Source: Oscillospiraceae bacterium
Lineage (GTDB): Bacteria > Bacillota > Clostridia > Oscillospirales > Ruminococcaceae
Direction of reading: 5' to 3'
Length of the DNA: 64,000 nucleotides
NCBI GenBank assembly: GCA_025758045.1
Contig: CP107208.1
Span: forward strand, 310,001-374,000
Part shown: positions 40,601 through 47,719 of the stretch, piece by piece
Position numbering within the stretch: position 1 is the stretch's first letter
Layout of the letters: the number at the start of each line of letters is the position of its first letter
Program-made: the position numbers and the translations under genes
Notes under the pieces: generated by a model
What the model was told of the DNA's origin: nothing
What the model saw: the letters and a program-made list of their open reading frames with translations, nothing else
Database searches by the model: none

Positions 40601-40656
40601 AGCCCGATCCCGTGCAGTACGGGATGCGGCTTGCGGACTTTCGGTTGCTTTGTCAT
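37654..40656 (-). CDS. GH3 enzyme with permuted domain order and membrane helices at both ends
   Basis: A 1,000-residue GH3 enzyme in which the usual C-terminal sandwich comes first (about residues 60-400: VLVQNNDNTLPLS, PFGYGLSYTSF), then the fibronectin-III-like part (about 400-520), and last the TIM-barrel (about 640-950) with KHFICNDGESG and the nucleophile Asp in GFDGAVITDYCDHHSY. Similar reversed order is known in glucosidases of Ruminococcus albus and Butyrivibrio fibrisolvens. Membrane helices lie at about 14-36 and 955-985, so the catalytic part is probably held outside the cell. The minus-strand gene precedes the other GH3 and the GtrA gene. Confidence 0.88.
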   Translation of the reverse strand: MTKQPKVRKPHPVLHGIGLALSAILLVAALAGTYMLSTMATIIDSFIGAPSGHYSETEIADTKLKAEALAAEVEAEGTVLVQNNDNTLPLSADTKKVNVFGWASTAWLGGGSGSGGVSSVNTDLLAALTAYGIEYNTELTDMYKDFQPGREYVRTLTSRPEQSGRLYEPDINNTTYYTQTMLDNAKNYSDTAVVVIGRLAGESNDATKQQYKRTEKGGDIVVDDTRTMLELTTEEENLLTYVGANYKNVVVLVNSTNVMELGQLETIPGVDACLIAGLSGSGAASVIPSVLWGEKEPSGRTADTWVYDLTTAASYANAGLEGVGAYADAEGLYPADGTTCGNLDAPYAYEQVSYVDYAEGIYIGYKWYETADAEGYWSDVSNEYGTGYDGVVQYPFGYGLSYTSFDWKVTDASANGATLTKDGDVTVKVTVTNTGDRAGKDVVQLYYTAPYIVGEIEKSSVELGAFAKTKELQPGESEEVTLTVPVSDMASYDAYDANHNGFTGYELDAGDYIFTVRHDAHDVDDDAAATITCNLPANVQYAEDTVTGNPVSNKFTGSDAIDGVSLDGSDSEQNITYLTRADFAGTFPKACTPSRAMTDNVKALNLYTADMANGYINEADEAITTGAKNGLKIEDNGKTTELGYQLGADFNDPQWDALLDQLTVEEMENLFVNGYGGLFELKSIGKVRSKDADGPAQIGGFTGMGAGTGFPSSSTLAQTWNADLALQEGRTIGTQALQNGYTGWYAPATNMHRSPFNGRNYEYYSEDSLLSGVICGNTVQGANDAGVYTYVKHFICNDGESGIYRDSVYTWMTEQTLRETYLRPFQMLVEDYDAVGLMSSYNRIGAVWAGGSEALLTGILRDEWGFDGAVITDYCDHHSYMNGDQALRAGGSLWMSGMMGGQLSCETGSNSYMQALRRAAKEALYMYLHVRVTNRDYAESIGDTAALRHDFKPAVLGWRHLVALIDLVAVALFALAIRGIVRDVKLYKAAKAAKAENKNA

Positions 40657-40785
40657 TTTCGCTTCTCCTTCTCATACACATTGTTTAGGCGTCTGCCTTT
40701 GTGGTGTCCTTATTGTAGCAGAATCCATGCCCTGCGGCGCATTTTTTGCATAATCTGCTGTTTTTGGCGCATACTTTGCAAAAAA

Positions 40786-40823
40786 CACAAAACGCACAGA
40801 AAATTCTCTGTGCGTTTTGTCTA
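40786..40823 (-). terminator. Terminator after the sensor kinase gene
   Basis: On the minus strand AAAACGCACAGAG pairs with CTGTGCGTTTT, then GTGTTTTTTGC. Confidence 0.75.
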
Positions 40824-40871
40824 AATTTATAGGTCGCAGCTTGTGCAAGATGTCCAATCGCCTTTGCGCGT

Positions 40872-42149
40872 TTATTTCTGCGGCAGCAGCACGCGCAGCG
40901 TAAACCACTCATTCTCCCAATGCAGGGTCAGTGTGCCGCCGTGGGCTTCGGCGGCGGCGCGGACGCTTTTCAGGTCATAGCCGCCGTGGGCGCTGCGCAG
41001 GGGCAGGCCGTCGGGGCCAAGCTCCACGGGCTGGGCGCAGTAGTTCTCGAACCGCAGCATCACAAAGCCGTTCTGCGCGTAGATGGCTACCCGGATCAGC
41101 TTCTTCTCCGGGTCCGGCTCGGCGGCCACACTCTCGGTGGCGTTATCCAGCGCGGTGCCCACGATGGTGCAAATCTCGCCGGTGGAAAGGAAATCCAGCA
41201 GCTTGCCGTCGGCCACGCAGGTCATGTTGATGCCGTGCTGCTGGCAGTACAGGCTTTTGGCGGTCAGCAGCGTGTCCAATACGGGGTTGCCGGTCTTGTT
41301 CTCGGCCTCGTAGCGGCGGATGTCGCTTTCCATGGCGGCCAGGGCGGCATCCTGCTTGGCCTGGTCGCGCTCGGCACGGATGGTGGCGATCTGCACCTTT
41401 AACTCATGGTAGCGCCGGTTGATGAGCTTGATGTTTTCCTTGCTTTGGCGGTACTGCTCGTACTGGCGGCGCAGTACATCGTCCATGGCGGTCAGCTCGC
41501 TGTGCAGGGCACTTTCCCGCAGCTGCTCGTGCTGGACGGTCAAAATCAGCACGCCCGCTAGGTCCACCAGCGTGCGGATATAGCGGATGCTCATCGTAGC
41601 TTCATTATTATTTACAAAACTCAGATTGCTTACCGCAAAAACCGTGATGGCCATAATGACCGCCATTAACATGCCCAGCGGCGTAATGTGCAGCTTGGCA
41701 GGCTGGGTGCTGCGACGCTTTTCCATCCAGTACACGGCGGTAAACAGCACACCGTACACCAGCACAAGCAGCAGCACGGCCAGCGGGTCGCGCCCGGTGC
41801 GCTGGGGCCACAGGGCACAGTGCAGCTGCCACTCCACGCTGGCGGCCAGCTCGGCCAAAATAAACGCCCGGGCACAGTAATACCCGGCTTCCAGCGGGGT
41901 GGTCTCGCAGGTGCGCCACAAAAACAGATACATCGAGCCGATGGCAGCCACCATGCAGGGAAGCCACAGCACCAGCGGCACCGAGCCGGTCAGCTGCATA
42001 AACACCGCCAGCCCGGCCATCCAGATCAGGCTGTTGAAGGTGCTGTGTCTGGCCGAATAGCGCGGCGCCAATTGCCGGGCATATAATAAAGTGGCCAGGC
42101 ACTCGGCCAGGGCCGTGTACAGGCGTGGGATGTCCGGTACTGCGGTCAT
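40872..42149 (-). CDS. GHKL-domain sensor histidine kinase, AgrC-like
   Basis: A 425-residue membrane sensor with about six N-terminal helices (to about residue 205), a coiled-coil linker (about 210-275) and a GHKL ATPase. The phosphoacceptor region is RRYHELKVQIATI (about 250); the N box is ALDNATESV and the G box GGYDLKSVRAAAEAHGG. It overlaps the LytTR regulator by 4 bases. Systems of this type often detect peptides, but no peptide precursor or AgrB gene was seen. It may control the GH3/GtrA operon just downstream on the same strand. Confidence 0.88.
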   Translation of the reverse strand: MTAVPDIPRLYTALAECLATLLYARQLAPRYSARHSTFNSLIWMAGLAVFMQLTGSVPLVLWLPCMVAAIGSMYLFLWRTCETTPLEAGYYCARAFILAELAASVEWQLHCALWPQRTGRDPLAVLLLVLVYGVLFTAVYWMEKRRSTQPAKLHITPLGMLMAVIMAITVFAVSNLSFVNNNEATMSIRYIRTLVDLAGVLILTVQHEQLRESALHSELTAMDDVLRRQYEQYRQSKENIKLINRRYHELKVQIATIRAERDQAKQDAALAAMESDIRRYEAENKTGNPVLDTLLTAKSLYCQQHGINMTCVADGKLLDFLSTGEICTIVGTALDNATESVAAEPDPEKKLIRVAIYAQNGFVMLRFENYCAQPVELGPDGLPLRSAHGGYDLKSVRAAAEAHGGTLTLHWENEWFTLRVLLPQK

Positions 42150-42856
42150 ACGCCCTCACCCCCGATGTAATCGGCCAGGGCGGCCAGAAACGCCTTGCGC
42201 CGCGGGCGGCTGATCTGTAAGGTGTGCGGCCCGACCTGGACCTCGCTTTGCTGCACGCCGCGCACCTGCGCCAGGTTGACCAGATACCCGCTGTTGCAGC
42301 GGGCAAAGGGGCGGTTCGCCAGCTTTTCCTCAAAGGCTTTCAGCGCGCCGGGGGCGATGAAGTCGCCATCCTCGGTGTAAAAGCAGACCTTGTGGCCGTC
42401 ACTTTCCATATAATAGATGGCGGCGGTGTCCAAGCGGCGCATACCGCCGTCCACCGGGACTGCCAGGTAATGCCGCGCCCGCCGGGCCAGCTGGTTGACC
42501 GCCTTTTGCAGCTGCTGCGAAAACGCAAAGTACGGCACGGGCTTGAGCACGTAATCCAGCGCCCCCACCGAGTACCCCTTGATGGCATACTGCGCCATGT
42601 TGGTGATGAAGATGAGCAGCACATCGTCGTCCAGCTCGCGGATGCGCTGGGCGGTCTCCATGCCGTTGAGGCGCTTCATCTCCACATCCAGAAAGATGAT
42701 GTCGAAGGCGGGACGGTAGTTTTCCAGTATTTCGTCGCCGTCGGTAAAGCAGGTCACCTCAAACTCGGTGCCGTACTGGCGGGTGTAACGGCGCACATAG
42801 TCGGTCAACTGGTCGCGTACCGCGGCTTCGTCCTCGACAATGGCAATTTTAATCAT
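42146..42856 (-). CDS. LytTR-family response regulator
   Basis: A 236-residue response regulator: receiver domain (IAIVEDEAAVRDQL; phospho-Asp in FDIIFLDVEMKRLNG, about residue 55) and a C-terminal LytTR DNA-binding domain (DGHKVCFYTEDGDFI; FARCNSGYLVNLAQV). I chose the ATG at 42856 (MIKIAIVED) with GAGGGA six bases upstream. It is co-transcribed with the kinase; an excellent sigma-A promoter lies 40 bases ahead. Confidence 0.92.
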   Translation of the reverse strand: MIKIAIVEDEAAVRDQLTDYVRRYTRQYGTEFEVTCFTDGDEILENYRPAFDIIFLDVEMKRLNGMETAQRIRELDDDVLLIFITNMAQYAIKGYSVGALDYVLKPVPYFAFSQQLQKAVNQLARRARHYLAVPVDGGMRRLDTAAIYYMESDGHKVCFYTEDGDFIAPGALKAFEEKLANRPFARCNSGYLVNLAQVRGVQQSEVQVGPHTLQISRPRRKAFLAALADYIGGEGV

Positions 42857-42894
42857 GGCAGGTCCCTCGGTTTCGTTGTGCTTTTTACCATAAA

Positions 42895-42923
42895 AGTATA
42901 ACACAGCTTTTTTTCCTGTGCAA
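42895..42923 (-). promoter_or_regulatory. Sigma-A promoter of the two-component system
   Basis: Minus strand: TTGCAC (42923-42918), 17-base spacer, TATACT (42900-42895). Confidence 0.75.
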
Positions 42924-42961
42924 CATTTTGCCGCGTCTGTGCGCTTTTTGCAAAAATTCCC

Positions 42962-42990
42962 TTGCAATTTTGCCCGCCATCCGCTATACT
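42962..42990 (+). promoter_or_regulatory. Sigma-A promoter of the oadB leader
   Basis: TTGCAA (42962-42967), 17-base spacer, TATACT (42985-42990). Transcription would begin near 42997, a few bases before the structured leader. Confidence 0.75.
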
Positions 42991-42997
42991 ATGGGCA

Positions 42998-43150
42998 AGG
43001 TAAAAGGGAGTAAGGGACGCGGTCCGCCGCGCTGTATCGCTTCGTCACCACGGGCCGCACGGCCCCGGAGCATACTGTAAACACTGAGACTTTTGCCGCA
43101 GTTTTTCTGCGGCAGGGGTCTCTATTTTTATACCCTGCCGCCCAGTATTT
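42998..43150 (+). ncRNA. Candidate riboswitch in the leader of the oadB-type gene
   Basis: A closing stem AAAAG (43002-43006) with CTTTT (43090-43094) encloses GGGAGTAAG, a CGCGG/CCGCG hairpin, a GGGCCG/CGGCCC hairpin and CGGAGCATACTG. Two mutually exclusive stems follow: TGCCGCAG/CTGCGGCA (about 43094-43114) and GCGGCAGGG/CCCTGCCGC (about 43110-43142). The layout is that of a sensor plus an expression switch. The opening AAAGGGAGTA and closing CTGAGACTTT recall the yybP-ykoY manganese class, but I cannot confirm it; a sodium-sensing class would suit the gene. Confidence 0.5.
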
Positions 43151-43162
43151 GGGAGGTACTGT

Positions 43163-44302
43163 ATGCAGATCTTACAAACTTTTGCCGGGTTGTTCAGCAA
43201 CTTCGGCAACCTCACCTGGCAGATGGTGGTCATGTGGGTGATCGGCGGGCTGCTGATCTACCTGGCCATCGTCAAAAAGATGGAACCGAGTCTTCTGCTG
43301 CCGATGGGCTTCGGTGCGATTCTTGTCAACCTGCCGCTGTCGGGTGCCATCACCCAGGGGGACACCATGGGGCCGATCTCGGCGCTGTTTGAGGCGGGCA
43401 TGTCCAACGAACTGTTTCCGCTGCTGCTGTTCATCGGCATCGGCGCGATGATCGACTTTGGCCCGTTGCTGGAAAAGCCCTGGCTGATGCTGTTTGGCGC
43501 GGCGGCGCAGTTTGGCATCTTCATCACGCTGGTGCTGGCGGGGCTGTTCTTTGACCTGCCCGACGCCGCGTCCATCGCAGTCATCGGTGCGGCCGACGGC
43601 CCGACGGCTATCTTTGTGGCGAACAGTCTGGGCAGCAAGTACCTGGGGGCCATCATGGTGGCAGCCTACAGCTATATGGCGCTGGTGCCCATTGTACAGC
43701 CGCCGGTCATTAAACTGTGTACTACCAGAAAAGAGCGGCTCATCCGCATGTCCTATAAAAAAGGAAGCGTAACCAAGACCACGAAGATTTTGTTCCCTAT
43801 CGTGGTCACGGTGCTGGCGGGGCTGGTGGCCCCGGCCAGTGTGGCGCTGGTGGGCTTTTTGATGTTCGGCAACCTGCTGCGAGAGTGCGGCGTTCTGAAC
43901 GCCCTGTCCGAGACTGCGCAGAACGTACTGGCCAACCTTATTACCATCGTGCTGGGCCTGACGGTGGCCGGGCAGATGACGGCAGACAAATTTGTGCAGC
44001 CTGACACACTGCTGATTTTGGCGTTGGGCCTGGTGGCCTTTGTGTTCGACACGGTGGGCGGCGTGCTGTTTGCCAAGCTGCTGAACCTGTTTTTACCCGA
44101 AGGCAAAAAAATCAACCCCATGATCGGCGCGGCGGGCATCTCGGCCTTCCCGATGAGCGGCCGTGTGGTCAACCAGATGGGCCTGGCCGAGGATAACCAG
44201 AATTTCCTGCTGATGTATTCCATCAGCGTAAATGTTTCGGGCCAGATCGCGTCGGTCATTGCCGGCGGGTTGATTCTGACCCTGATGAACGGGTACGTGT
44301 AA
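43163..44302 (+). CDS. Sodium-translocating decarboxylase beta subunit (OadB/GcdB/MmdB family)
   Basis: A 379-residue, about ten-helix protein that in biotin-dependent decarboxylases couples carboxybiotin decarboxylation to Na+ export. Family marks are GIGAMIDFGPLLEKP (about residue 93), GAADGPTAIFVANSLG (about 140) with the essential Asp, LCTTRKERLIRMSY, and GNLLRECGVLNALSETAQN. The ATG follows GGGAGG. Only a small OadG-like gene follows; no alpha (carboxyltransferase) or biotin carrier gene is in the window, so the alpha subunit must be elsewhere or the protein works as an orphan. Confidence 0.92.
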   Translation: MQILQTFAGLFSNFGNLTWQMVVMWVIGGLLIYLAIVKKMEPSLLLPMGFGAILVNLPLSGAITQGDTMGPISALFEAGMSNELFPLLLFIGIGAMIDFGPLLEKPWLMLFGAAAQFGIFITLVLAGLFFDLPDAASIAVIGAADGPTAIFVANSLGSKYLGAIMVAAYSYMALVPIVQPPVIKLCTTRKERLIRMSYKKGSVTKTTKILFPIVVTVLAGLVAPASVALVGFLMFGNLLRECGVLNALSETAQNVLANLITIVLGLTVAGQMTADKFVQPDTLLILALGLVAFVFDTVGGVLFAKLLNLFLPEGKKINPMIGAAGISAFPMSGRVVNQMGLAEDNQNFLLMYSISVNVSGQIASVIAGGLILTLMNGYV

Positions 44303-44314
44303 GGAGGTACGATT

Positions 44315-44449
44315 ATGTCGTTTGCATTATTGCCCACCACGCTGACCATGCTGTGCGCCGGGATGGCGGGGATTTTCCTGGTCCTGGGCGTGCTGGTGCT
44401 GGGTGTGTACCTTTTAAATAAGGTGTTTCAGGAAAAAGATAAGCAGTAA
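44315..44449 (+). CDS. Small OadG-like membrane protein
   Basis: A 44-residue protein, one hydrophobic helix (about residues 7-35, MLCAGMAGIFLVLGVLVLGV) ending in a charged tail (NKVFQEKDKQ). It begins 13 bases after the oadB stop with AAGGAGG upstream. Size and placement match the gamma subunit (OadG) that assembles the alpha and beta subunits, but the long carrier-linked tail of normal OadG is absent. Confidence 0.65.
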   Translation: MSFALLPTTLTMLCAGMAGIFLVLGVLVLGVYLLNKVFQEKDKQ

Positions 44450-44507
44450 CAATTAAAAATACAGAACAAAGTGTTATATTTATAAAATAAAATACAAAAT
44501 GTAAAAA

Positions 44508-44548
44508 TCGCCAGCCATAGTGCAAATACCATGGCTGGCGCTTTTTTC
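44508..44548 (+). terminator. Terminator after the oadB-oadG pair
   Basis: CGCCAGCCAT, loop, ATGGCTGGCG, then CTTTTTTCC. The stem would act on both strands; the T-run is on the plus strand. Confidence 0.8.
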
Positions 44549-44561
44549 CGTTCCTATGTGT

Positions 44562-44687
44562 TTATTTCTGCTTCCGGGTAGCGATGGCACAGATGCCGCC
44601 GAAGATCAGACTGACGACAGACCATATGTTCAAATCGCTGTAGCTGCCCGCGCAAAGCAGGCCGTCTATCATGTAGCCGTTGACCAT
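44562..44687 (-). other. 41-codon open frame after the GyrI-like gene
   Basis: On the minus strand an ATG at 44687 opens a frame of 41 residues with a hydrophobic end (NIWSVVSLIFGGICAIATRKQK). It is in the same frame as the GyrI-like gene, separated from it only by that gene's TAG stop. There is no ribosome site. It could be a short membrane peptide made by readthrough, or a remnant tail. Confidence 0.25.
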
Positions 44688-44702
44688 GCAGTAATTGGGC
44701 TG

Positions 44703-45335
44703 CTATTTTTCCATGCTGCCCGGAGAAACAGGCTCGACCGGGCAGCGTAAGATCGTTTTTCGCCTGCAGGGTTCCACGCGATTGGCATTGCTCAGGTAGA
44801 TCTCGCGGTGATGATCTCCCGTTCGCCGCATGCCGTGCGCCGCCGCGAACTGGGCCATCTTTGCAAACGAGGCAGGCTCATCGTCATAGGAACCGATGTG
44901 GAGGATTTCTACGCACAGCCCGTCCTGCATCACACCAAAGGTGATTTCTCCCAACAGAGGATTCGGCTTTTTGCGCTGCACCTGTTCCTGCGCCTGCCGT
45001 ACCAGCTCCCCGCTGATAAAATCCGGCTGACGGATCATCAGGGTGTATTCCAGCTTGTCTTTTTCCAAATCATCCCCACTGATTTGTGCCCAGACGCCCT
45101 CCAGCGGGCAGACGGCGAAGTCGTCGATTTCTTGTTGCAAAGACGCCGCTTTGTAGGCCGCTTTGACCACATACGCCAAAGCGTACAACGCACCCACGCG
45201 GTTGGAGAAATCGGCCCCGTTCGGGTCTCCCCTGCCGTCTATCTTGATGTAGTTTTGCGCGGGGACAGTTATCAGGGCCGGGGCCGTCCTGGCCCCGTAA
45301 AGAGCCTTGCCCTGTTTCCGCCACTCATATTTCAT
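44703..45335 (-). CDS. GyrI-like small-molecule-binding protein
   Basis: About 210 residues of the GyrI-like/SRPBCC-type ligand-binding fold, as in SbmC or the C-terminal part of BmrR-type regulators (ALITVPAQNYIKIDGRGDPNGADFSNRVGALYALAY; then LEGVWAQISG; SYDDEPASFAKMAQFAAAHG). The start at 45335 (MKYEWRKQG) is set by AAAGGA. It lies 54 bases after the WYL regulator, a pairing seen in many Firmicutes; it may bind a toxic compound or provide ligand sensing. Confidence 0.8.
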   Translation of the reverse strand: MKYEWRKQGKALYGARTAPALITVPAQNYIKIDGRGDPNGADFSNRVGALYALAYVVKAAYKAASLQQEIDDFAVCPLEGVWAQISGDDLEKDKLEYTLMIRQPDFISGELVRQAQEQVQRKKPNPLLGEITFGVMQDGLCVEILHIGSYDDEPASFAKMAQFAAAHGMRRTGDHHREIYLSNANRVEPCRRKTILRCPVEPVSPGSMEK

Positions 45336-45389
45336 GAAGTACACCATCCTTTCGCAGACAGCATACCACTTTATACCTGACAACAACTG

Positions 45390-46298
45390 TCAAGTTTTAT
45401 AGATGCGCAGCATAGAAATAAGCTTTTCCTTTACCTGCTCCCGCACGCTGGCAGGCTCCAGCACCTCCACACTGTCGCCGAAGGACAGCAGATAACTGAA
45501 CAGCACGCCATGATCGGGCAAATCGACAGATACATACAAGTTTCCCTGTGCGTCTGTGGTGACGGCATCGGTAAATTCATCATACACGCGGAAGGCGGCT
45601 TCGGGCGTAAACTTTAAGCTTACAGCAACCAAATCTTCGGCGTGGAGAGGTGCTTTAGCCGGCAAACCAGTGGGAACATCCCGCATAAAAGTTTCTTTCC
45701 CAATGGCAAGGCCCTTGATACGGGTCAGCTTAAAAAAGCGGAAATCCTTCCGCAACCGGCAAAATCCGTATAAATACCAATCCTTGCCTTTGAAAACCAG
45801 CTTCAGCGGCTCGACCGTCCGTTGCGTATAGCCGCCGCTGCTGCCAAAATAGGAAAAAGTAACCAGAACTTTCTTGAAAATTGCTGTTTTGATGGCGTTG
45901 AACACATCCTGATCCCGTGCGCTCTTTTTCCAGTCCGAAAAGTCGACTTCTATCCAATCCGCGGCCCGGGTCTGGAACAGCGCTCCTAATTTTACAAGCA
46001 ATTCCCCGGCCGTTTCATCGGCTACGGATAAATCCTGCAAAGCCATCAGGATTTTCTCTTTTTCCTCGCCAGATAACAGTACGTTATCCAACACGTACTC
46101 CGGCAGGAGGGAGACCCCGCCGCCCTTGCCTTGCGTGGCATACACCGGGATGCCCGCCGCGCTGAGGGCGTCCAGGTCCCGGTAAATCGTCCGCACCGAG
46201 ACTTCCAGCTTCTCCGCCAACTCCGACGCGGTGCACTTGCCCGTGTCCAGCAAAGTATACACGATGCGGAACCATCGGCTGTCCTGCAAACCAATCAC
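45390..46298 (-). CDS. YafY-type transcriptional regulator with WYL domain
   Basis: A 302-residue regulator: N-terminal HTH_11 (TASELAEKLEVSVRTIYRDLDALSAAGIPVYATQGKGGG, about residues 23-62), a WYL ligand-binding domain (about 140-215, VTFSYFGSSGGYTQRTVEPLKLVFKGKDWYLYGFCRLRKDFRFFKLTRI) and a WCX-like C-terminal extension. WYL domains bind small ligands, often nucleotides. It is co-transcribed with the GyrI-like gene. Confidence 0.9.
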   Translation of the reverse strand: MIGLQDSRWFRIVYTLLDTGKCTASELAEKLEVSVRTIYRDLDALSAAGIPVYATQGKGGGVSLLPEYVLDNVLLSGEEKEKILMALQDLSVADETAGELLVKLGALFQTRAADWIEVDFSDWKKSARDQDVFNAIKTAIFKKVLVTFSYFGSSGGYTQRTVEPLKLVFKGKDWYLYGFCRLRKDFRFFKLTRIKGLAIGKETFMRDVPTGLPAKAPLHAEDLVAVSLKFTPEAAFRVYDEFTDAVTTDAQGNLYVSVDLPDHGVLFSYLLSFGDSVEVLEPASVREQVKEKLISMLRIYKT

Positions 46299-46320
46299 CT
46301 CGGCTTTTCTTACACTGCCT

Positions 46321-46650
46321 TTACTTTTTGCTGTCGAATACGCCTACGCCCAGGAACATTACAAAAAAGCAGAGCAGCAGCCAGCTGAGCATGACGCAGA
46401 CGCAGTAAAAAGGATATTGCTTCGTATGGCGAAACCGCTCCACCAACGTACACCGGGTGCGGATATTAAACAGGTCAAAGGCAAAAAGATAGCACCCCAC
46501 CGGCCCCAGAAGGACTGTGGCCCCCACCACAAAGTTGGAGAAGGAGCTGAAGGAAGCCAGTCCCACCGCCAGCGCAAAGATGGCGAACACGCCGTAGACC
46601 AAAATGGCGATCAGGATATGCAGCGGGTTGCCGCTGCGGAACCCCGGCAC
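46321..46650 (-). CDS. Small four-helix membrane protein, possibly truncated at its start
   Basis: A 109-residue protein with about three to four hydrophobic segments (ILIAILVYGVFAIFALAVGLA; VVGATVLLGPVGCYLFAFDLF; CVCVMLSWLLLCFFVMFLG). The only start in frame is a GTG at 46650 with no ribosome site. An ATG 40 bases upstream (MNRTTDDLLGALA) is in another frame, so one frameshift would restore a longer N-terminus. The family was not recognised. Confidence 0.4.
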   Translation of the reverse strand: MPGFRSGNPLHILIAILVYGVFAIFALAVGLASFSSFSNFVVGATVLLGPVGCYLFAFDLFNIRTRCTLVERFRHTKQYPFYCVCVMLSWLLLCFFVMFLGVGVFDSKK

Positions 46651-46863
46651 GCCAGGGCGCCCAGTAAATCATCGGTCGTGCGGTTCATGGAATCCATCCG
46701 TAACAATCTATCTTGCTTTTGATTATAACGCAAGGCATGTCCTGACACAAGCCCATACAAAAAGAGGCTACTGCAATTTCTGCGGGCACCTTTAGTGGTG
46801 ATTTCCATTTGATCCATCAGCGATTCCGGCGTGGAATCCCGCACAAAAGAGAGGGGCTTCCCC

Positions 46864-46995
46864 ATGAGTGAAACGATCAACCTTTCCGACGTACCGGAAA
46901 CGATGCTGCAGACCGTCTACTGCGCCGGGCAGGTTTACCAAGGCAAGCAGGACGAGGTACGGCAGGTCGAAGCGTTTCTAAAACACAGGGTGTAA
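46864..46995 (+). pseudogene. N-terminal fragment, methyltransferase-like
   Basis: A 43-codon open frame MSETINLSDVPETMLQTVY then unrelated sequence to a TAA. The first 19 residues look like the start of SAM-dependent methyltransferases of the LCM/PCMT type (xxNLSGVPETxLxTLYAR). It opens the gene-fragment mosaic that runs to 47719. Confidence 0.4.
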
Positions 46996-46997
46996 CC

Positions 46998-47273
46998 AGG
47001 CTGACGCTGGTGGTGGCGTCTTCCATTGGTGCTGATTTGGCCATGGACTTTTTGACCACCACCCACCTGCCGGTGGAGCACGTATTTTTTGACGGCGGGC
47101 AGTTCGCGCAAATCGGCAAAGGCACCCGCCGCATCATGGTTCCGTTTTTGTACCTGGCCATCAAGAGCCTGTACTGGTCCAAGGGCGACACGCTGAAAAA
47201 GATCATGTGGTGCGATGACGACGCCATCAAGCCCTACTTTATCGCGACCCGCAGGGCTTTGCCGCGATGCTGA
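46998..47273 (+). pseudogene. Alpha/beta-hydrolase internal fragment
   Basis: About 90 codons: LTLVVASSIGADLAMDFLTT then VEHVFFDGGQFAQIGKG. SSIGAD is a nucleophile-elbow-like element (GxSxG variant). The N-terminal and C-terminal parts of the enzyme are missing; the frame breaks at both ends. A transcribed product would not fold. Confidence 0.5.
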
Positions 47274-47329
47274 CTAGCATCATCGAGCAGAACGTCCTGC
47301 CGCCGCTACCGTTCGTGAAAAGCGCCTGA
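47255..47329 (+). pseudogene. Short C-terminal fragment of an unidentified protein
   Basis: An open tail of 24 codons, GFAAMLTSIIEQNVLPPLPF then a TGA, starting where the hydrolase fragment breaks and in a different frame. It ends 16 bases before the next fragment's start. The family is not recognised. Confidence 0.3.
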
Positions 47330-47345
47330 AAAAGAGAGAGGCTTC

Positions 47346-47719
47346 GTGAAATATCATATCAAGGAAAACACCGTGCAGGAAACGCGGGTCATTCCGCTGT
47401 ACGGCTGCAAGAGGTGTTCAGGGCTGTATCCGAACCTGTTCCGGGACGAGACCGAAACAGGGCTTGACTTCCACAATCAAATCCTTATACTGGATATGAT
47501 AAAGCGCCTGACCCGCGAAGAAGGGATCAGCGCCATCATAAATACCCGCTATCCGACCAATGCTATAAGTGTGGCAGACGAAGCCCGGCTGCTGATATTC
47601 TGAACGAGGAGAACATCTCCTACTCGTTCGATGTGCAGGTGATCGTGGATGAGTTGAAGTATGAGGGCCGCTCAATCCGCGGCATTGTACCCCCGGCCCT
47701 GCGAGGAGACGCTGTATGA
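47346..47719 (+). pseudogene. Chimera: methyltransferase N-terminus joined to an iron-ABC ATPase C-terminus
   Basis: The frame from a GTG at 47346 reads KYHIKENTVQETRVIPLYG then YPNLFRDET, like the N-terminus of LCM-type methyltransferases; it passes in frame into DFHNQILILDMIKRLTREEG and INTRYPTNAISVADEA, which is the post-Walker-B part of a FecE/FepC-type ABC ATPase (LDFHxQxxIL, NTHYPxxA). A second break after ADEA shifts the frame, and PAADILNEENISYSFDV continues to a TGA at 47719. That stop overlaps the ATG of the cupin gene. Two deletions thus joined parts of at least two genes. Confidence 0.6.

Noticed and set aside
40766..40786. Second -24/-12-like match, TTTGGCGCATACTTTGCA
   Set aside because: GG-N10-GC spacing is right, but only eight positions fit and it faces the antisense strand of the sensor kinase. 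About two such weak matches are expected by chance in 64 kb.
37618..40824. 1,068-residue open frame on the plus strand opposite the permuted GH3
   Set aside because: It is the GC-driven shadow of the minus-strand gene; it has no ribosome site and a low-complexity Gly/Val/Ala/His composition.
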